Positions 55,115 to 63,676 of a stretch of 64,000 nt of DNA are shown here, in pieces. The DNA comes from Flavobacterium sinopsychrotolerans. Its GTDB lineage: Bacteria; Bacteroidota; Bacteroidia; Flavobacteriales; Flavobacteriaceae. Numbering within the stretch: the stretch's first letter is position 1; the number at the start of each line of letters is the position of its first letter. Below the pieces are notes generated by a model. The model saw only the letters and a program-made list of their open reading frames with translations, did no database searches and had not been told where the DNA came from. The DNA lies in assembly GCF_900110375.1 (NCBI RefSeq), contig NZ_FODN01000001.1, positions 868,001 through 932,000 on the forward strand, read 5' to 3'. A program made the position numbers and the translations under genes.

Positions 55115-55831
55115 ATGAAATCAAAGATTCACGAATACCAAAAAAGAAATATTAGAAATAGGAGTAAAAAATTAGTGATTATTGCTTTTGTATTTTTAAG
55201 TCAATTTACAAACGCTCAAGTAACCAGAAACTTAGGAGATTTTGATGAAGTTAAAGTTTTTGATAAAATCAATGTCAAATTAATTGAAGCTTCAGAAAAC
55301 AAAATTGTAGTAACCGGAGCACGCGCTGACGAAGTGGAAACGGTAAATAAAAACGGAGAATTAAAAATTAGAATGCCTTTTCCTCAATTATTATCCGGGG
55401 AAGATATTATGGTTAAATTATATTTTAAAAATCTGGAAAGTATTGCTGTGAGCGAGGGAAGCTATGTTTCAAGTGAAGAGGATTTTAAACAAACGAGCTT
55501 AGATTTAAATGCAAAATCTGGAGGAGAAATAAAATTAGGTATAAATGTTGACAAAATAAATGTAAAAGCGAATGCTGGTGGAATAATTACTTTATCAGGA
55601 AAATCGAAAAATCAAGATGTTGTAATTACTTCGGGAGGAATTTTAAACGCTAAGGATTTAGAGACTTCACAAACCACAATAAGCGTTGCTGCAGGAGGAA
55701 AATCAGAAATCCATGCGACTACATTAGTTGATGCAAAAGTAAGAGCTGGAGGCTCTATTTTTATCTACGGGAAACCAAAACAGATTAACAAGGAAGTTTT
55801 CATTGGCGGTACGATTTTAGAAAAAAATTAG
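55115..55831 (+). CDS. Secreted GIN-domain protein (DUF2807)
   Basis: 238 residues. A long basic N-region leads to a signal peptide (ending near TNAQ, about residue 35), followed by an almost all-beta domain with repeating turns (SGGEIKLGINVDKINVKANAGG; SAAGGKSEIHATTL-like), typical of the putative auto-transporter adhesin/GIN domain (DUF2807). Such proteins are exported; function unknown. It starts five bases after rnr. Confidence 0.85.
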   Translation: MKSKIHEYQKRNIRNRSKKLVIIAFVFLSQFTNAQVTRNLGDFDEVKVFDKINVKLIEASENKIVVTGARADEVETVNKNGELKIRMPFPQLLSGEDIMVKLYFKNLESIAVSEGSYVSSEEDFKQTSLDLNAKSGGEIKLGINVDKINVKANAGGIITLSGKSKNQDVVITSGGILNAKDLETSQTTISVAAGGKSEIHATTLVDAKVRAGGSIFIYGKPKQINKEVFIGGTILEKN

Positions 55832-55872
55832 TACTTTGGTTTAGATTTTAGCGTAATAAATTTAAATTTTTA

Positions 55873-56550
55873 ATGATAAACGACATTTTAGCTGGTATTC
55901 CTTGGGGAATTTTCTTGAGTTTTATGATTGGTCCTGTTTTTTTTATTTTACTGGAAACAAGTATTATAAAAGGATTTAGAGCGGCTTTAGTATTTGATTT
56001 AGGAGTTATTTTAGGAGATATTGTTTTTATAGGAATTGCGTATTTAGGAAGTTACCGATTGATTCAAAGTTTAAAAGATCAACCTGCTCTTTTCATATTT
56101 GGAGGTGTATTGATGTTGGCTTATGGCATAATTTCCTTCATACAGTTAAAAAAAGAACAGAAAATCAATACGGATATTATTGACAAAGAAATTGTCAAAA
56201 AAAATTATATAAGCCTTTTTATAAAAGGTTTTTTGTTGAATATTATTAATATTGGCGTACTTGGTTTTTGGCTTGCAATCATTATTTCTGTTGGACCAAA
56301 ACTAGAAATGCAAACACCCAGGATGATCACTTTTTTTATTGCAGTTATTGGAACTTATTTGTTTGTTGATTGTATCAAAATTCTTTTGGCGAAGCAATTA
56401 AAAACAAAACTAACACCAATAAATATTCTAAAAATTAAAAAAGGAATCAGTATTATAATGATGGTTTTCGGAATGGTTTTAATCACACAAGGTTGGTTCC
56501 CGGAAGAAAAAGAAATGGTTAAAAAAGCATTTGATAAAATAGATAATTAA
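55873..56550 (+). CDS. LysE-family transporter
   Basis: 225 residues with six membrane spans. The N-terminus GIPWGIFLSFMIGPVFFILLETSIIKGF (about 8-35) carries the LysE signature, and the helices near 40-60, 70-90, 115-140, 150-170 and 190-210 follow the family. LysE-type proteins export amino acids or similar small molecules; the substrate is not known here. It follows the GIN-domain gene by 41 bases and ends at a terminator. Confidence 0.88.
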   Translation: MINDILAGIPWGIFLSFMIGPVFFILLETSIIKGFRAALVFDLGVILGDIVFIGIAYLGSYRLIQSLKDQPALFIFGGVLMLAYGIISFIQLKKEQKINTDIIDKEIVKKNYISLFIKGFLLNIINIGVLGFWLAIIISVGPKLEMQTPRMITFFIAVIGTYLFVDCIKILLAKQLKTKLTPINILKIKKGISIIMMVFGMVLITQGWFPEEKEMVKKAFDKIDN

Positions 56551-56574
56551 TAGATAATAATTTTATAAAATAGT

Positions 56575-56619
56575 AAAAGCCATGAGTCTAATTGATTTAG
56601 ATTTAGGGCTTTTTTTTAT
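56575..56619 (+). terminator. Terminator after the LysE gene
   Basis: AAAAGCC (56576-56582) pairs with GGGCTTTT (from 56607), with inner pairing AGTCTAA and TTAGATT (one G-U), followed by a long T-run. Confidence 0.8.
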
Positions 56620-56683
56620 TTTAAACATATAAGTTATTTAAGTTTTTAGTCACTAAATTATCAATTGAAATTATTTTTAAAAC

Positions 56684-56741
56684 CATTAAGGAATTAAGTT
56701 TCATTAAGATTTTACACTTAATTTTTCTTAATTACTTAATG
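56684..56741. repeat. Nested imperfect inverted repeat
   Basis: Arms CATTAAGGAATTAAG (56684-56698) and CTTAATTACTTAATG (56727-56741) match over 15 bases with one mismatch; inside, CATTAAG (56702-56708) faces CTTAAT (56717-56722). It lies in the gap between the LysE terminator and tRNA-Cys. I recall similar CATTAAG-type repeats elsewhere in flavobacteria. Confidence 0.65.
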
Positions 56742-56782
56742 TTTTAAAATAGAAACTTCTTTAATTTTTCCTGAAAATTTGA

Positions 56783-56817
56783 CATAAAAAAAACCTCCAA
56801 ATTACTTTGAAGGTTTT
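56783..56817 (-). terminator. Terminator after tRNA-Cys
   Basis: 12-bp stem (56790-56801 with 56806-56817); one pair is G-U only in minus-strand RNA. A T-run follows on the minus strand. Confidence 0.88.
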
Positions 56818-56819
56818 AG

Positions 56820-56890
56820 AGGCATCGTCCGGATTCGAACCGGAGTAGGAGCTTTTGCAGAGCCCAGCCTAGCCACTCGGCCACGACGCC
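56820..56890 (-). tRNA. tRNA-Cys (anticodon GCA)
   Basis: The 71-nt minus-strand sequence folds as a cloverleaf: acceptor GGCGTCG pairs with CGATGCC, anticodon loop CTGCAAA holds GCA, and the T-arm reads CCGGTTCGAATCCGG. The discriminator is U, the identity base for cysteine. CCA is not encoded. Confidence 0.96.
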
Positions 56891-56973
56891 ATAGTTGAAT
56901 GGACGGCAAAAGTACTCAAAAAGATTAAAGTTTAAAAGATTAAAGTTTAAAAGTTTTAAAAAAAATTTTTAAA

Positions 56974-57333
56974 TTAACTTCTGTATTCTTCCATTTCAAT
57001 AGTAACTGCTTCAACATCACCGCCAATAGGAGGATTTAGTTTAGAAACTGCTACAATAATTCTGGATATTTCAGGAATTTCTTCAAATATTCTCGTTAAT
57101 ATTCGGTGTGCTACATGTTCTAACAAGTCCGAACGAATCGCCATTTCCTCTACAACAATACTATTTAAGAGCACATAATCAACAGTATCTTTCAAATTAT
57201 CAGAAATACTGGATTTTCTCAAATCAGTTTTCACCTCTAAGTTTACCGTATAGTCTGATCCTATTTTTCCTTCCTCGATTAAACAACCATGGTAGGAGTA
57301 GGTTCTGATATTTTTAAGTTTTATGATTCCCAT
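56974..57333 (-). CDS. folB: Dihydroneopterin aldolase
   Basis: 119 residues, the usual size. YHGCLIEEGKIGSDYTVNLEV (near 13-33) and the later VEEMAIRSDLLEHVAHRIL and VAVSKLNPPIGGDVEAVTIEM match FolB, which cleaves 7,8-dihydroneopterin in folate synthesis. It is downstream of nothing obvious on its strand, 125 bases from the divergent glnS, and precedes tRNA-Cys. Confidence 0.95.
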   Translation of the reverse strand: MGIIKLKNIRTYSYHGCLIEEGKIGSDYTVNLEVKTDLRKSSISDNLKDTVDYVLLNSIVVEEMAIRSDLLEHVAHRILTRIFEEIPEISRIIVAVSKLNPPIGGDVEAVTIEMEEYRS

Positions 57334-57432
57334 TATTTTATTTTTTTGTTTAAAGTGTAAAGTCTAAAGAGAAATTGCTAACTTTTCATAGGTTTCTATG
57401 GAAACATTAAACTTTTAACCTCAAACTTTTTT

Positions 57433-57440
57433 TATCTTTG
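57433..57440 (+). promoter_or_regulatory. glnS: -7 box TATCTTTG for glnS
   Basis: Exact TAnnTTTG match 18 bases before the glnS ATG. Confidence 0.6.
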
Positions 57441-57458
57441 CTAAAATAAAACAAAAAA

Positions 57459-59561
57459 ATGTCAACTGAAGAAAAATCACTCCATTTTATAGAACAAATC
57501 ATCGAAGACAGTTTATCAAACGGTTTTCCCAAAGATAAATTACGTTTTCGTTTTCCGCCGGAGCCAAATGGATATTTGCACATTGGTCATGCTAAATCGA
57601 TTTGCTTGAATTTTGGATTAGGATTAAAGTATAATGCGCCTGTTAACTTGCGTTTTGACGATACCAATCCTGCCAAAGAAGAGCAGGAATATGTAGATGC
57701 CATCAAAGAAGATTTGAAATGGTTGGGATTTAATTGGACGGAGGAATTGTATTCTTCTGATTATTTTCAGCAATTATACGAATGGGCAATTTCGATGATT
57801 AAAAACGGTAAAGCGTATATAGATAGTCAATCGTCAGAAGATATGGCTGCCCAGAAAGGTACGCCAACACAACCGGGAGTTGATGGTCCTTTCAGAAACC
57901 GTTCTATTGAAGAAAACCTTACCTTGTTCGAAGGAATGAAAAATGGGGATTTTCCGGAAGGAAGTCATGTTTTACGTGCCAAAATTGATATGACTTCGAC
58001 CAATATGTTGATGCGTGATCCATTAATGTACCGTATTTTGCACCGTCATCATCACAGGACAGGCAATCAATGGAATATTTATCCAATGTATGATTATGCA
58101 CATGGCGAAAGTGATTACATCGAGCAAATTTCGCATTCTATTTGTACGTTGGAATTTGTAATGCACCGAGAATTGTACAACTGGTTTTTGGACCAAATTT
58201 ATGATGACTCAAAAGTAAGACCACATCAATACGAATTTGCCCGTTTGAACTTGAATTACACCGTAATGAGCAAGCGAAAATTATTGCAATTGGTTCAGGA
58301 AAATATAGTAAATGGTTGGGATGATCCAAGAATGCCGACGATTTCAGGATTGAGAAGAAGAGGGTATACAGCGAATTCTATTCGTAAGTTTTGTGATATT
58401 ATTGGAGTTGCCAAAAGAGAAAATATAATCGATTTTTCACTTTTGGAATTTTGCTTGCGCGAAGATTTAAACAAAACGGCTCCAAGAGTTATGGCAGTTT
58501 TAGATCCAATAAAATTAGTAATCACAAACTATCCTGAAGATAAAGAAGAATGGCTGGAAGCCGAAAACAATCAGGAAGATGAAAGCGCTGGGTTTAGAAA
58601 AGTTCCTTTTTCTAAAGAATTATTTATTGAAAGAGAAGACTTTCTTGAAGATGCCCCGGCAAAGTTTTTCCGATTGAGTTTAGGTAGAGAAGTACGTCTT
58701 AAAAATGCTTATATAATTAAAGGAGAACGTGTTATAAAAGATGCTGCTGGAACTATTACTGAAATTCATGTAACTTATGATGAAGACAGTAGAAGCGGAA
58801 GTGGGAGCGAAGCCAGTCAACGAAAAGTGGCTGGAACCTTGCATTGGGTTTCGATACAACATGCTTTGGAAGCTGAAGTTCGTCTCTACGATCGCTTGTT
58901 TATCGATGAAGCGCCAGACAGTCATAAAGAAAAAAATTTCTTGGAATTTATGAATCCTAGTGCGTTACAAATTGTAAAAGGATTTGTAGAACCAAGCTTG
59001 GCAACGGTTCAATCTGGGGAAAAATTACAATTTCAACGTTTGGGCTATTTCAATGTGGATAAAGATTCAATTGAAGGCAAAATTGTCTTTAATAAAACTG
59101 TTGGATTGAAAGATGCTTGGGAAGAAAAAGGTAAAAAAGAAGAAAATTTATTGATGAACACTCAAAAGGAAATCAATAAATATGTTAAGGAAAAAGACGA
59201 AAATAATGCCAATTTGATTTTAAATAGCATTGTTGAAAACATAAAAAGTATCGATAATTACAGTTTAATTATTCAGACTATTGTAAAAAATATTAAGAAT
59301 GATAATAACTCTTTGTTGTTTTCTAATTTGATTTTACATCATTCAGATAAAGTACAAGTAATAGATATCGAAGAAGAAGCTTTGACAAAATTATATACGA
59401 TGTCATTAAAAAGTCAAATGGCAGCCGTTAGAATTTTGGCTATCGAAAATTTACAAAATGATTTAGATAATTTTAGTCTTTTTCAAACACAACTTTCAGA
59501 AATGAAAAAAAATGAAAAAAATGAAAAAGTGTTGCAATTATTAAATGATCTTAAAATCTAA
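57459..59561 (+). CDS. glnS: Glutamine-tRNA ligase with C-terminal extension
   Basis: 700 residues. The first 555 match GlnRS: PPEPNGYLHIGHAKS (about 32-47, HIGH motif), VMSKRKL (near 269, KMSKS), then the two beta-barrel anticodon domains ending near TVGLKDAW. About 140 further residues, helical and rich in Asn, Lys and Glu, follow. Databases often call such genes a GlnRS/YqeY fusion, but I see no YqeY signature in this tail; it looks more like helical repeats. It charges tRNA-Gln with glutamine. Terminated by a good hairpin. Confidence 0.93.
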   Translation: MSTEEKSLHFIEQIIEDSLSNGFPKDKLRFRFPPEPNGYLHIGHAKSICLNFGLGLKYNAPVNLRFDDTNPAKEEQEYVDAIKEDLKWLGFNWTEELYSSDYFQQLYEWAISMIKNGKAYIDSQSSEDMAAQKGTPTQPGVDGPFRNRSIEENLTLFEGMKNGDFPEGSHVLRAKIDMTSTNMLMRDPLMYRILHRHHHRTGNQWNIYPMYDYAHGESDYIEQISHSICTLEFVMHRELYNWFLDQIYDDSKVRPHQYEFARLNLNYTVMSKRKLLQLVQENIVNGWDDPRMPTISGLRRRGYTANSIRKFCDIIGVAKRENIIDFSLLEFCLREDLNKTAPRVMAVLDPIKLVITNYPEDKEEWLEAENNQEDESAGFRKVPFSKELFIEREDFLEDAPAKFFRLSLGREVRLKNAYIIKGERVIKDAAGTITEIHVTYDEDSRSGSGSEASQRKVAGTLHWVSIQHALEAEVRLYDRLFIDEAPDSHKEKNFLEFMNPSALQIVKGFVEPSLATVQSGEKLQFQRLGYFNVDKDSIEGKIVFNKTVGLKDAWEEKGKKEENLLMNTQKEINKYVKEKDENNANLILNSIVENIKSIDNYSLIIQTIVKNIKNDNNSLLFSNLILHHSDKVQVIDIEEEALTKLYTMSLKSQMAAVRILAIENLQNDLDNFSLFQTQLSEMKKNEKNEKVLQLLNDLKI

Positions 59562-59593
59562 GTTTTATTTTTTTAAATAGATTTTATCAATTC

Positions 59594-59622
59594 AAAGTCC
59601 TCTTTTTAGAGGGCTTTTTTTA
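59594..59622 (+). terminator. Terminator after glnS
   Basis: AAAGTCCTCT (59594-59603) pairs with AGAGGGCTTT (59608-59617), with one pair G-U only in plus-strand RNA, then a T-run. Confidence 0.88.
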
Positions 59623-59864
59623 TTATAGTAATTTATTATAGAAATATCATTTTTGATATTTTTATTCAATTAAAAACAACATCCATAAATTGATTTTAAG
59701 ACCTTTTCTTAAAACAAATAATGTTCAGTATAAAAAGTAAATAAACGTGTAACAGCTTCCTTTTATTTGCTTTTTGTCCTGTAAAATTACACTTTAACGA
59801 GTTGTTAACGGGTTGTTGTTAATAAATACGTATCTTTATAAGACAAACTTTAAAATTTAGAATC

Positions 59865-60212
59865 ATGTCGAATAATACAGGAAATACAATATTGGCTGTT
59901 TTAGCAGGAGCAGCTATTGGAGCTGGAATTGGAATTTTATTTGCTCCAGATAAAGGTTCAAAAACAAGAGAAAAATTTAAAGATGGTTTTGATGATGCCA
60001 AAAACGAATTGCAAAATAAATTTGAAAGTGCATCTTCCCAGTTAAGTGATAAATTTACAACTGCTAAATTTGATTTAGAAGGAACGTATGAAGATTTACT
60101 TTCTAATATGAGTTATAAAACGGAAGAAGTGATTTCTTTTTTAGAATTAAAATTGGCAGAATTAAAAAAGCAAAATGCCAAACTTCAAAAAAATACTGAT
60201 ATACCTGTCTAA
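59865..60212 (+). CDS. YtxH-domain protein
   Basis: 115 residues. An N-terminal glycine-rich membrane segment (ILAVLAGAAIGAGIGILFAP, about 9-28) leads into DKGSKTREKFKDGFDDAKNE, the YtxH signature, then a long charged helix. YtxH proteins are small membrane-bound general-stress proteins. It opens a three-gene plus-strand group (spacings of 20 and 3 bases) that is common in flavobacteria. Confidence 0.88.
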   Translation: MSNNTGNTILAVLAGAAIGAGIGILFAPDKGSKTREKFKDGFDDAKNELQNKFESASSQLSDKFTTAKFDLEGTYEDLLSNMSYKTEEVISFLELKLAELKKQNAKLQKNTDIPV

Positions 60213-60232
60213 TAAATCCTAAAAATGAATAC

Positions 60233-60583
60233 ATGGCTTTTGAAGAATTAAAAGAAAATACAGAAAATATTCAAGAACAGGCGAAAGCTTTTTTAGAAAG
60301 TAATGCAGCTTATTATAAATTGTGGGGTTTCAAGGTTGCCATGAAATCGACCACAATGATTATCAAGTTTACATTGATTTTATTGTGTTTTAGCATGGTG
60401 TTATTGTTTTGTTCTGTCGCCGCTGCCTTAGCTATAGGCATTGCTTTAGATAGTTATGCTTTTGGATTTTTAATCGTTGGTGGAATTTATCTTGTGATAA
60501 CAGCAATTTTATTTACTATAAAAGATAAAATAGTTGAAGGACCAATTTTAGAGAGATTTTCAGAAATATTTTTTAACGATTAA
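60233..60583 (+). CDS. Phage-holin-family (DUF1469-like) membrane protein
   Basis: 116 residues with a helical N-terminus (ELKENTENIQEQAKAFLES), two membrane spans (about 45-70 and 78-100) and a short charged end. This matches the holin superfamily 6 (Phage_holin_3_6), which despite the name is a chromosomal housekeeping family. No phage genes are nearby. Partner of the YtxH and the following small protein, probably in envelope stress. Confidence 0.83.
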   Translation: MAFEELKENTENIQEQAKAFLESNAAYYKLWGFKVAMKSTTMIIKFTLILLCFSMVLLFCSVAAALAIGIALDSYAFGFLIVGGIYLVITAILFTIKDKIVEGPILERFSEIFFND

Positions 60584-60586
60584 CTT

Positions 60587-60859
60587 ATGGAAACCAAAAA
60601 ATATTCATCCTACGCTCAAATTGAAAGGGAACTTGAAATTTTAAAGATTGAAAAAGAAATCAGTTATCAAAAATTGACTTATGGTTTTCAAAAAACAAAG
60701 GAAAGTATTACGCCTCAAAACATTGTAAGCGACTTAATAGGCACGTATAGTTCTGTTATTCCTTATGGAGCAATTGTTTCAACAGCGGCTCCTTTTATAT
60801 TAAATAAAGCAATTCCGTTTATTAAAAATTGGTTTGCTAAAAGAAAAAGAGGCAATTAA
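60587..60859 (+). CDS. Small protein of the YtxH-holin group (DUF6327-like)
   Basis: 90 residues: a charged N-terminal helix (YAQIERELEILKIEKEIS) with a moderately hydrophobic C-terminal half (IVSTAAPFILNKAIPFIKNW) and a basic end. Position three bases after the holin-family gene and the opening sequence fit DUF6327 as I remember it. No known activity. Its TAA lies in the loop of the terminator hairpin. Confidence 0.7.
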   Translation: METKKYSSYAQIERELEILKIEKEISYQKLTYGFQKTKESITPQNIVSDLIGTYSSVIPYGAIVSTAAPFILNKAIPFIKNWFAKRKRGN

Positions 60860-60872
60860 GCCTCTTTTTTTT
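60844..60872 (+). terminator. Terminator with the stop codon in its loop
   Basis: AAAAAGAGGC (60844-60853) pairs with GCCTCTTTTT (60860-60869), followed by more T. The TAA at 60857-60859 sits in the loop. Confidence 0.92.
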
Positions 60873-60887
60873 ATTAATTCTGGTAAA

Positions 60888-61862
60888 TTATTCTTCTGTT
60901 TCAGTTGTTTCTGGAGCTTGATTTCCAGTATGATGTTCTTCAACCTTTGGTTTTCTATTTGTTTTCTTCATCATTTCTCCAACTTGGTTTGAGGCAGAAA
61001 ATGACGCAACCATATTATTCAACATATCACTTCCAGCTTGAGGAGAATTAGGCAATAAAATTAAATTAGAGTTTGTGTCTGCACCAATAGCTTGTAGTGT
61101 ATCATAATGTTGGGTAACCACAATCAAAGCAGATGCTTCCTGTGAATTTATACCTACTTTATTTAAGACATCTACACTTTCTACTAAACCTCTTGCAATC
61201 TCACGTCTTTGATCAGCAATACCTTGTCCTTGTAAACGCTTGCTTTCTGCTTCAGCCTTGGCTTTGGCAACAATTCTAATTCTGGATGCTTCTGCTTCAA
61301 ACTCAGCAACCGTTTTTTCACGGTCTGCTGCATTAATTCTGTTCATTGCATTTTTTACTTGAATATCCGGATCGATATCTGTTACCAATGTATTGATAAT
61401 GGTATAGCCATAAGTTGTCATGGCTTCATTCAACTCTCTTTTTACAGCAACTGCAATGTCATCTTTTCTTTCAAAAACATCATCTAATTTCAGTTTAGGA
61501 ACCTCGGCACGAACGACATCAAACACATAAGAAGTAATTTGATCGTGTGGATATTCCAGTTTATAAAATGCATCATAAACGGTATCTTTTACAACCATAA
61601 ATTGAACTGAAACTTTTAGTTTCACAAATACGTTGTCCTTAGTTTTGGTTTCGATAATAACGTCTAATTGTTGTATTTTTAGATTTACGCGTCCCGCAAT
61701 TCTGTCAATCATTGGGATTTTTAAATGTAAACCGGATTGTCTGATACTTAAGAACTTTCCAAATCGTTCTACAACAACTGCCGTTTGTTGCTTTACTGTG
61801 AAAAAAGAGGAGAGTAAAATAAATAATCCAAATACTAAAAGGATAATTAAGGTAACATTCAT
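60888..61862 (-). CDS. SPFH/band-7 membrane protein (QmcA-like)
   Basis: 324 residues. One N-terminal membrane span (about 3-24) is followed by the SPFH domain (VKQQTAVVVERFGKFLSIRQSGLHLKIP, about 23-50, to near 180), a heptad-rich Ala/Glu helix (about 190-235) and a polar tail (GNQAPETTETEE). The layout matches QmcA/stomatin-type proteins that form large membrane cages or control proteases. No partner NfeD gene was seen. It ends 29 bases from the converging small-protein gene. Confidence 0.92.
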   Translation of the reverse strand: MNVTLIILLVFGLFILLSSFFTVKQQTAVVVERFGKFLSIRQSGLHLKIPMIDRIAGRVNLKIQQLDVIIETKTKDNVFVKLKVSVQFMVVKDTVYDAFYKLEYPHDQITSYVFDVVRAEVPKLKLDDVFERKDDIAVAVKRELNEAMTTYGYTIINTLVTDIDPDIQVKNAMNRINAADREKTVAEFEAEASRIRIVAKAKAEAESKRLQGQGIADQRREIARGLVESVDVLNKVGINSQEASALIVVTQHYDTLQAIGADTNSNLILLPNSPQAGSDMLNNMVASFSASNQVGEMMKKTNRKPKVEEHHTGNQAPETTETEE

Positions 61863-61949
61863 AATGTATTTTAGTTAAAAATTGACTCACAATTTACTAA
61901 TTAAAACGTAAGGATTCTCCTTATTAACATTTTTATAATATAAAATAAT

Positions 61950-62015
61950 CATTCTTTCCATTTTATAAAGAATGAAAGACATCTAATTCATAAATTAAAA
62001 CTTATGAATTAGATG
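61950..62015 (-). terminator. Two hairpins after gltX
   Basis: A perfect 14-bp stem (61980-61993 with 62002-62015) lies just past the gltX stop, and a second 8-bp stem (61950-61957 with 61967-61974) follows. Both read T-rich on the minus strand. Confidence 0.75.
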
Positions 62016-62044
62016 CCTTTCCGGTAGACAATATTTTTGTAAGC

Positions 62045-63550
62045 TTACAATGTTGCTATTGCTTTTTGGATTCTTTTTATCGTTTCGTCTTTTCCAATTA
62101 CTTCAACGATATCAAATAGGTGAGGACCTTTCAGCGCTCCAACCAAACTCAAACGAAACGGTTGCATTACTTTTCCCATTCCAATTTCGTTTTTCGTCAT
62201 CCAGTCTTTGACAATGGTTTCGATATTCATCGAAGTGAAATCGGTAATTTCTTCTACTACAGAGATTAATTCCTGCATTAACGCCGGAGTTTCTGCTTTC
62301 CAATTTTTGCTTGCTTTTTCATCATAAGCAGTTGGAGCTACAAAAAAGAAATCGCTCATTTCCCAAAATTCAGAAACAAAATGCGCGCGTTCCTTGATTA
62401 AAGAAACCACTTTTGTTAGAACAGTATCATTTACAGAAAATCCTTTTTCAGCCAAAATAGGAGCATAGGCTTTCGCCAAAGTTGCATCTTCCTGTTTGAT
62501 TAAATAGTGGTGATTGAACCATTTGTTTTTTTCAGGATCAAATTTAGCTCCGGATTTATGAACTCTGTTCAAGTCAAATGCTGCTACTAATTCTTCCAGC
62601 GAGAATAATTCTTTATCCGTTCCGTCGTTCCAACCTAATAATGCTAAAAAGTTGATTACGGCTTCCGGGAAAAATCCTTTTTCTCTGTAACCTGATGAAA
62701 CTCCTTCTGCGGTTTTCCAGTCTAATGGAAATACAGGAAATCCCATTTTGTCACCATCACGTTTGGATAATTTTCCGTTTCCAACAGGTTTCATAATCAA
62801 TGGTAAATGGGCAAATTCTGGTGCTTCCCAACCAAATGCTCTGTACAATAAAACGTGTAAAGGCATTGATGGCAACCATTCTTCACCACGAATTACATGC
62901 GAAGTTTCCATTAAATGATCATCCACAATATTAGCCAAATGATACGTTGGCATTCCGTCACTTTTGAATAATACTTTATCGTCTAATAGATTTGTTTCAA
63001 ATTTCACGTCGCCACGAATAATGTCATGCAAATGCAACGTTTCATTCACCGGAGTTTTAAAACGGATGACATAATGTTCGCCATCAGCAATTCTTTTAGC
63101 AGTTTCATCTGCAGAAATCACTAATGAAGTGTCCAGTTTTTCTCTGTTGGTATGATTGTAAATAAATGTTTTTCCTTGTTCTTCCTCTAATTTTCGTGCT
63201 GCATCCAAAGCTTCTGCTGTATCAAAAGCATAATACGCATTTCCGGAATTGATTAATTCAGCAGCATATTGTTGGTACAAATCTTTTCTTTCGCTTTGAC
63301 GGTATGGACCAAATTTTTCATTTTTTCCAATAGTCTCATCTGGAGCAATTCCTAACCATTCCAGTGCTTCCATGATATATTCTTCGGCACCTGGAACAAA
63401 ACGGTTTTGATCCGTATCTTCAATTCTCATGAAGAAAACACCATTGTTTTTTTTGGCAAACAAATAATTGAATAATGCGGTACGAACGCCGCCAATATGT
63501 AAAGGTCCAGTTGGACTTGGTGCAAAACGCACACGAACTTGTTTAGACAT
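62045..63550 (-). CDS. gltX: Glutamate-tRNA ligase
   Basis: 501 residues from the ATG at 63550 (MSKQVRVRFAPSP). An in-frame TTG at 63577 would add nine residues but the sequence before the ATG does not fit the family. The HIGH-type motif APSPTGPLHIGG (7-18) and GKLSKRDGD (near 257, KMSKS-like) are intact. It charges tRNA-Glu. As glnS is also present, the enzyme need not mischarge tRNA-Gln. It diverges from the partial DUF4175 gene. Confidence 0.95.
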   Translation of the reverse strand: MSKQVRVRFAPSPTGPLHIGGVRTALFNYLFAKKNNGVFFMRIEDTDQNRFVPGAEEYIMEALEWLGIAPDETIGKNEKFGPYRQSERKDLYQQYAAELINSGNAYYAFDTAEALDAARKLEEEQGKTFIYNHTNREKLDTSLVISADETAKRIADGEHYVIRFKTPVNETLHLHDIIRGDVKFETNLLDDKVLFKSDGMPTYHLANIVDDHLMETSHVIRGEEWLPSMPLHVLLYRAFGWEAPEFAHLPLIMKPVGNGKLSKRDGDKMGFPVFPLDWKTAEGVSSGYREKGFFPEAVINFLALLGWNDGTDKELFSLEELVAAFDLNRVHKSGAKFDPEKNKWFNHHYLIKQEDATLAKAYAPILAEKGFSVNDTVLTKVVSLIKERAHFVSEFWEMSDFFFVAPTAYDEKASKNWKAETPALMQELISVVEEITDFTSMNIETIVKDWMTKNEIGMGKVMQPFRLSLVGALKGPHLFDIVEVIGKDETIKRIQKAIATL

Positions 63551-63676
63551 TGCTGTAAATTTTTTGCGAAGATACAAATTCGATTTCTCATGTTATTATC
63601 TGAAAATGAGATAATGTAAGATTTATGTGTTTGATGATTTTTAACATTTCTTTATTCATATAAATTATTACTTTTA

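Noticed and set aside
56820..56890. Integration site of a mobile element at tRNA-Cys
   Set aside because: No integrase and no repeated tRNA end were seen on either side.
57334..57458. T-box or riboswitch in front of glnS
   Set aside because: The TATCTTTG box is 18 bases from the ATG, so the leader is too short for one.
60233..60583. Phage holin as a sign of a prophage
   Set aside because: The family is chromosomal in this phylum and no other phage gene, integrase or attachment site is near.
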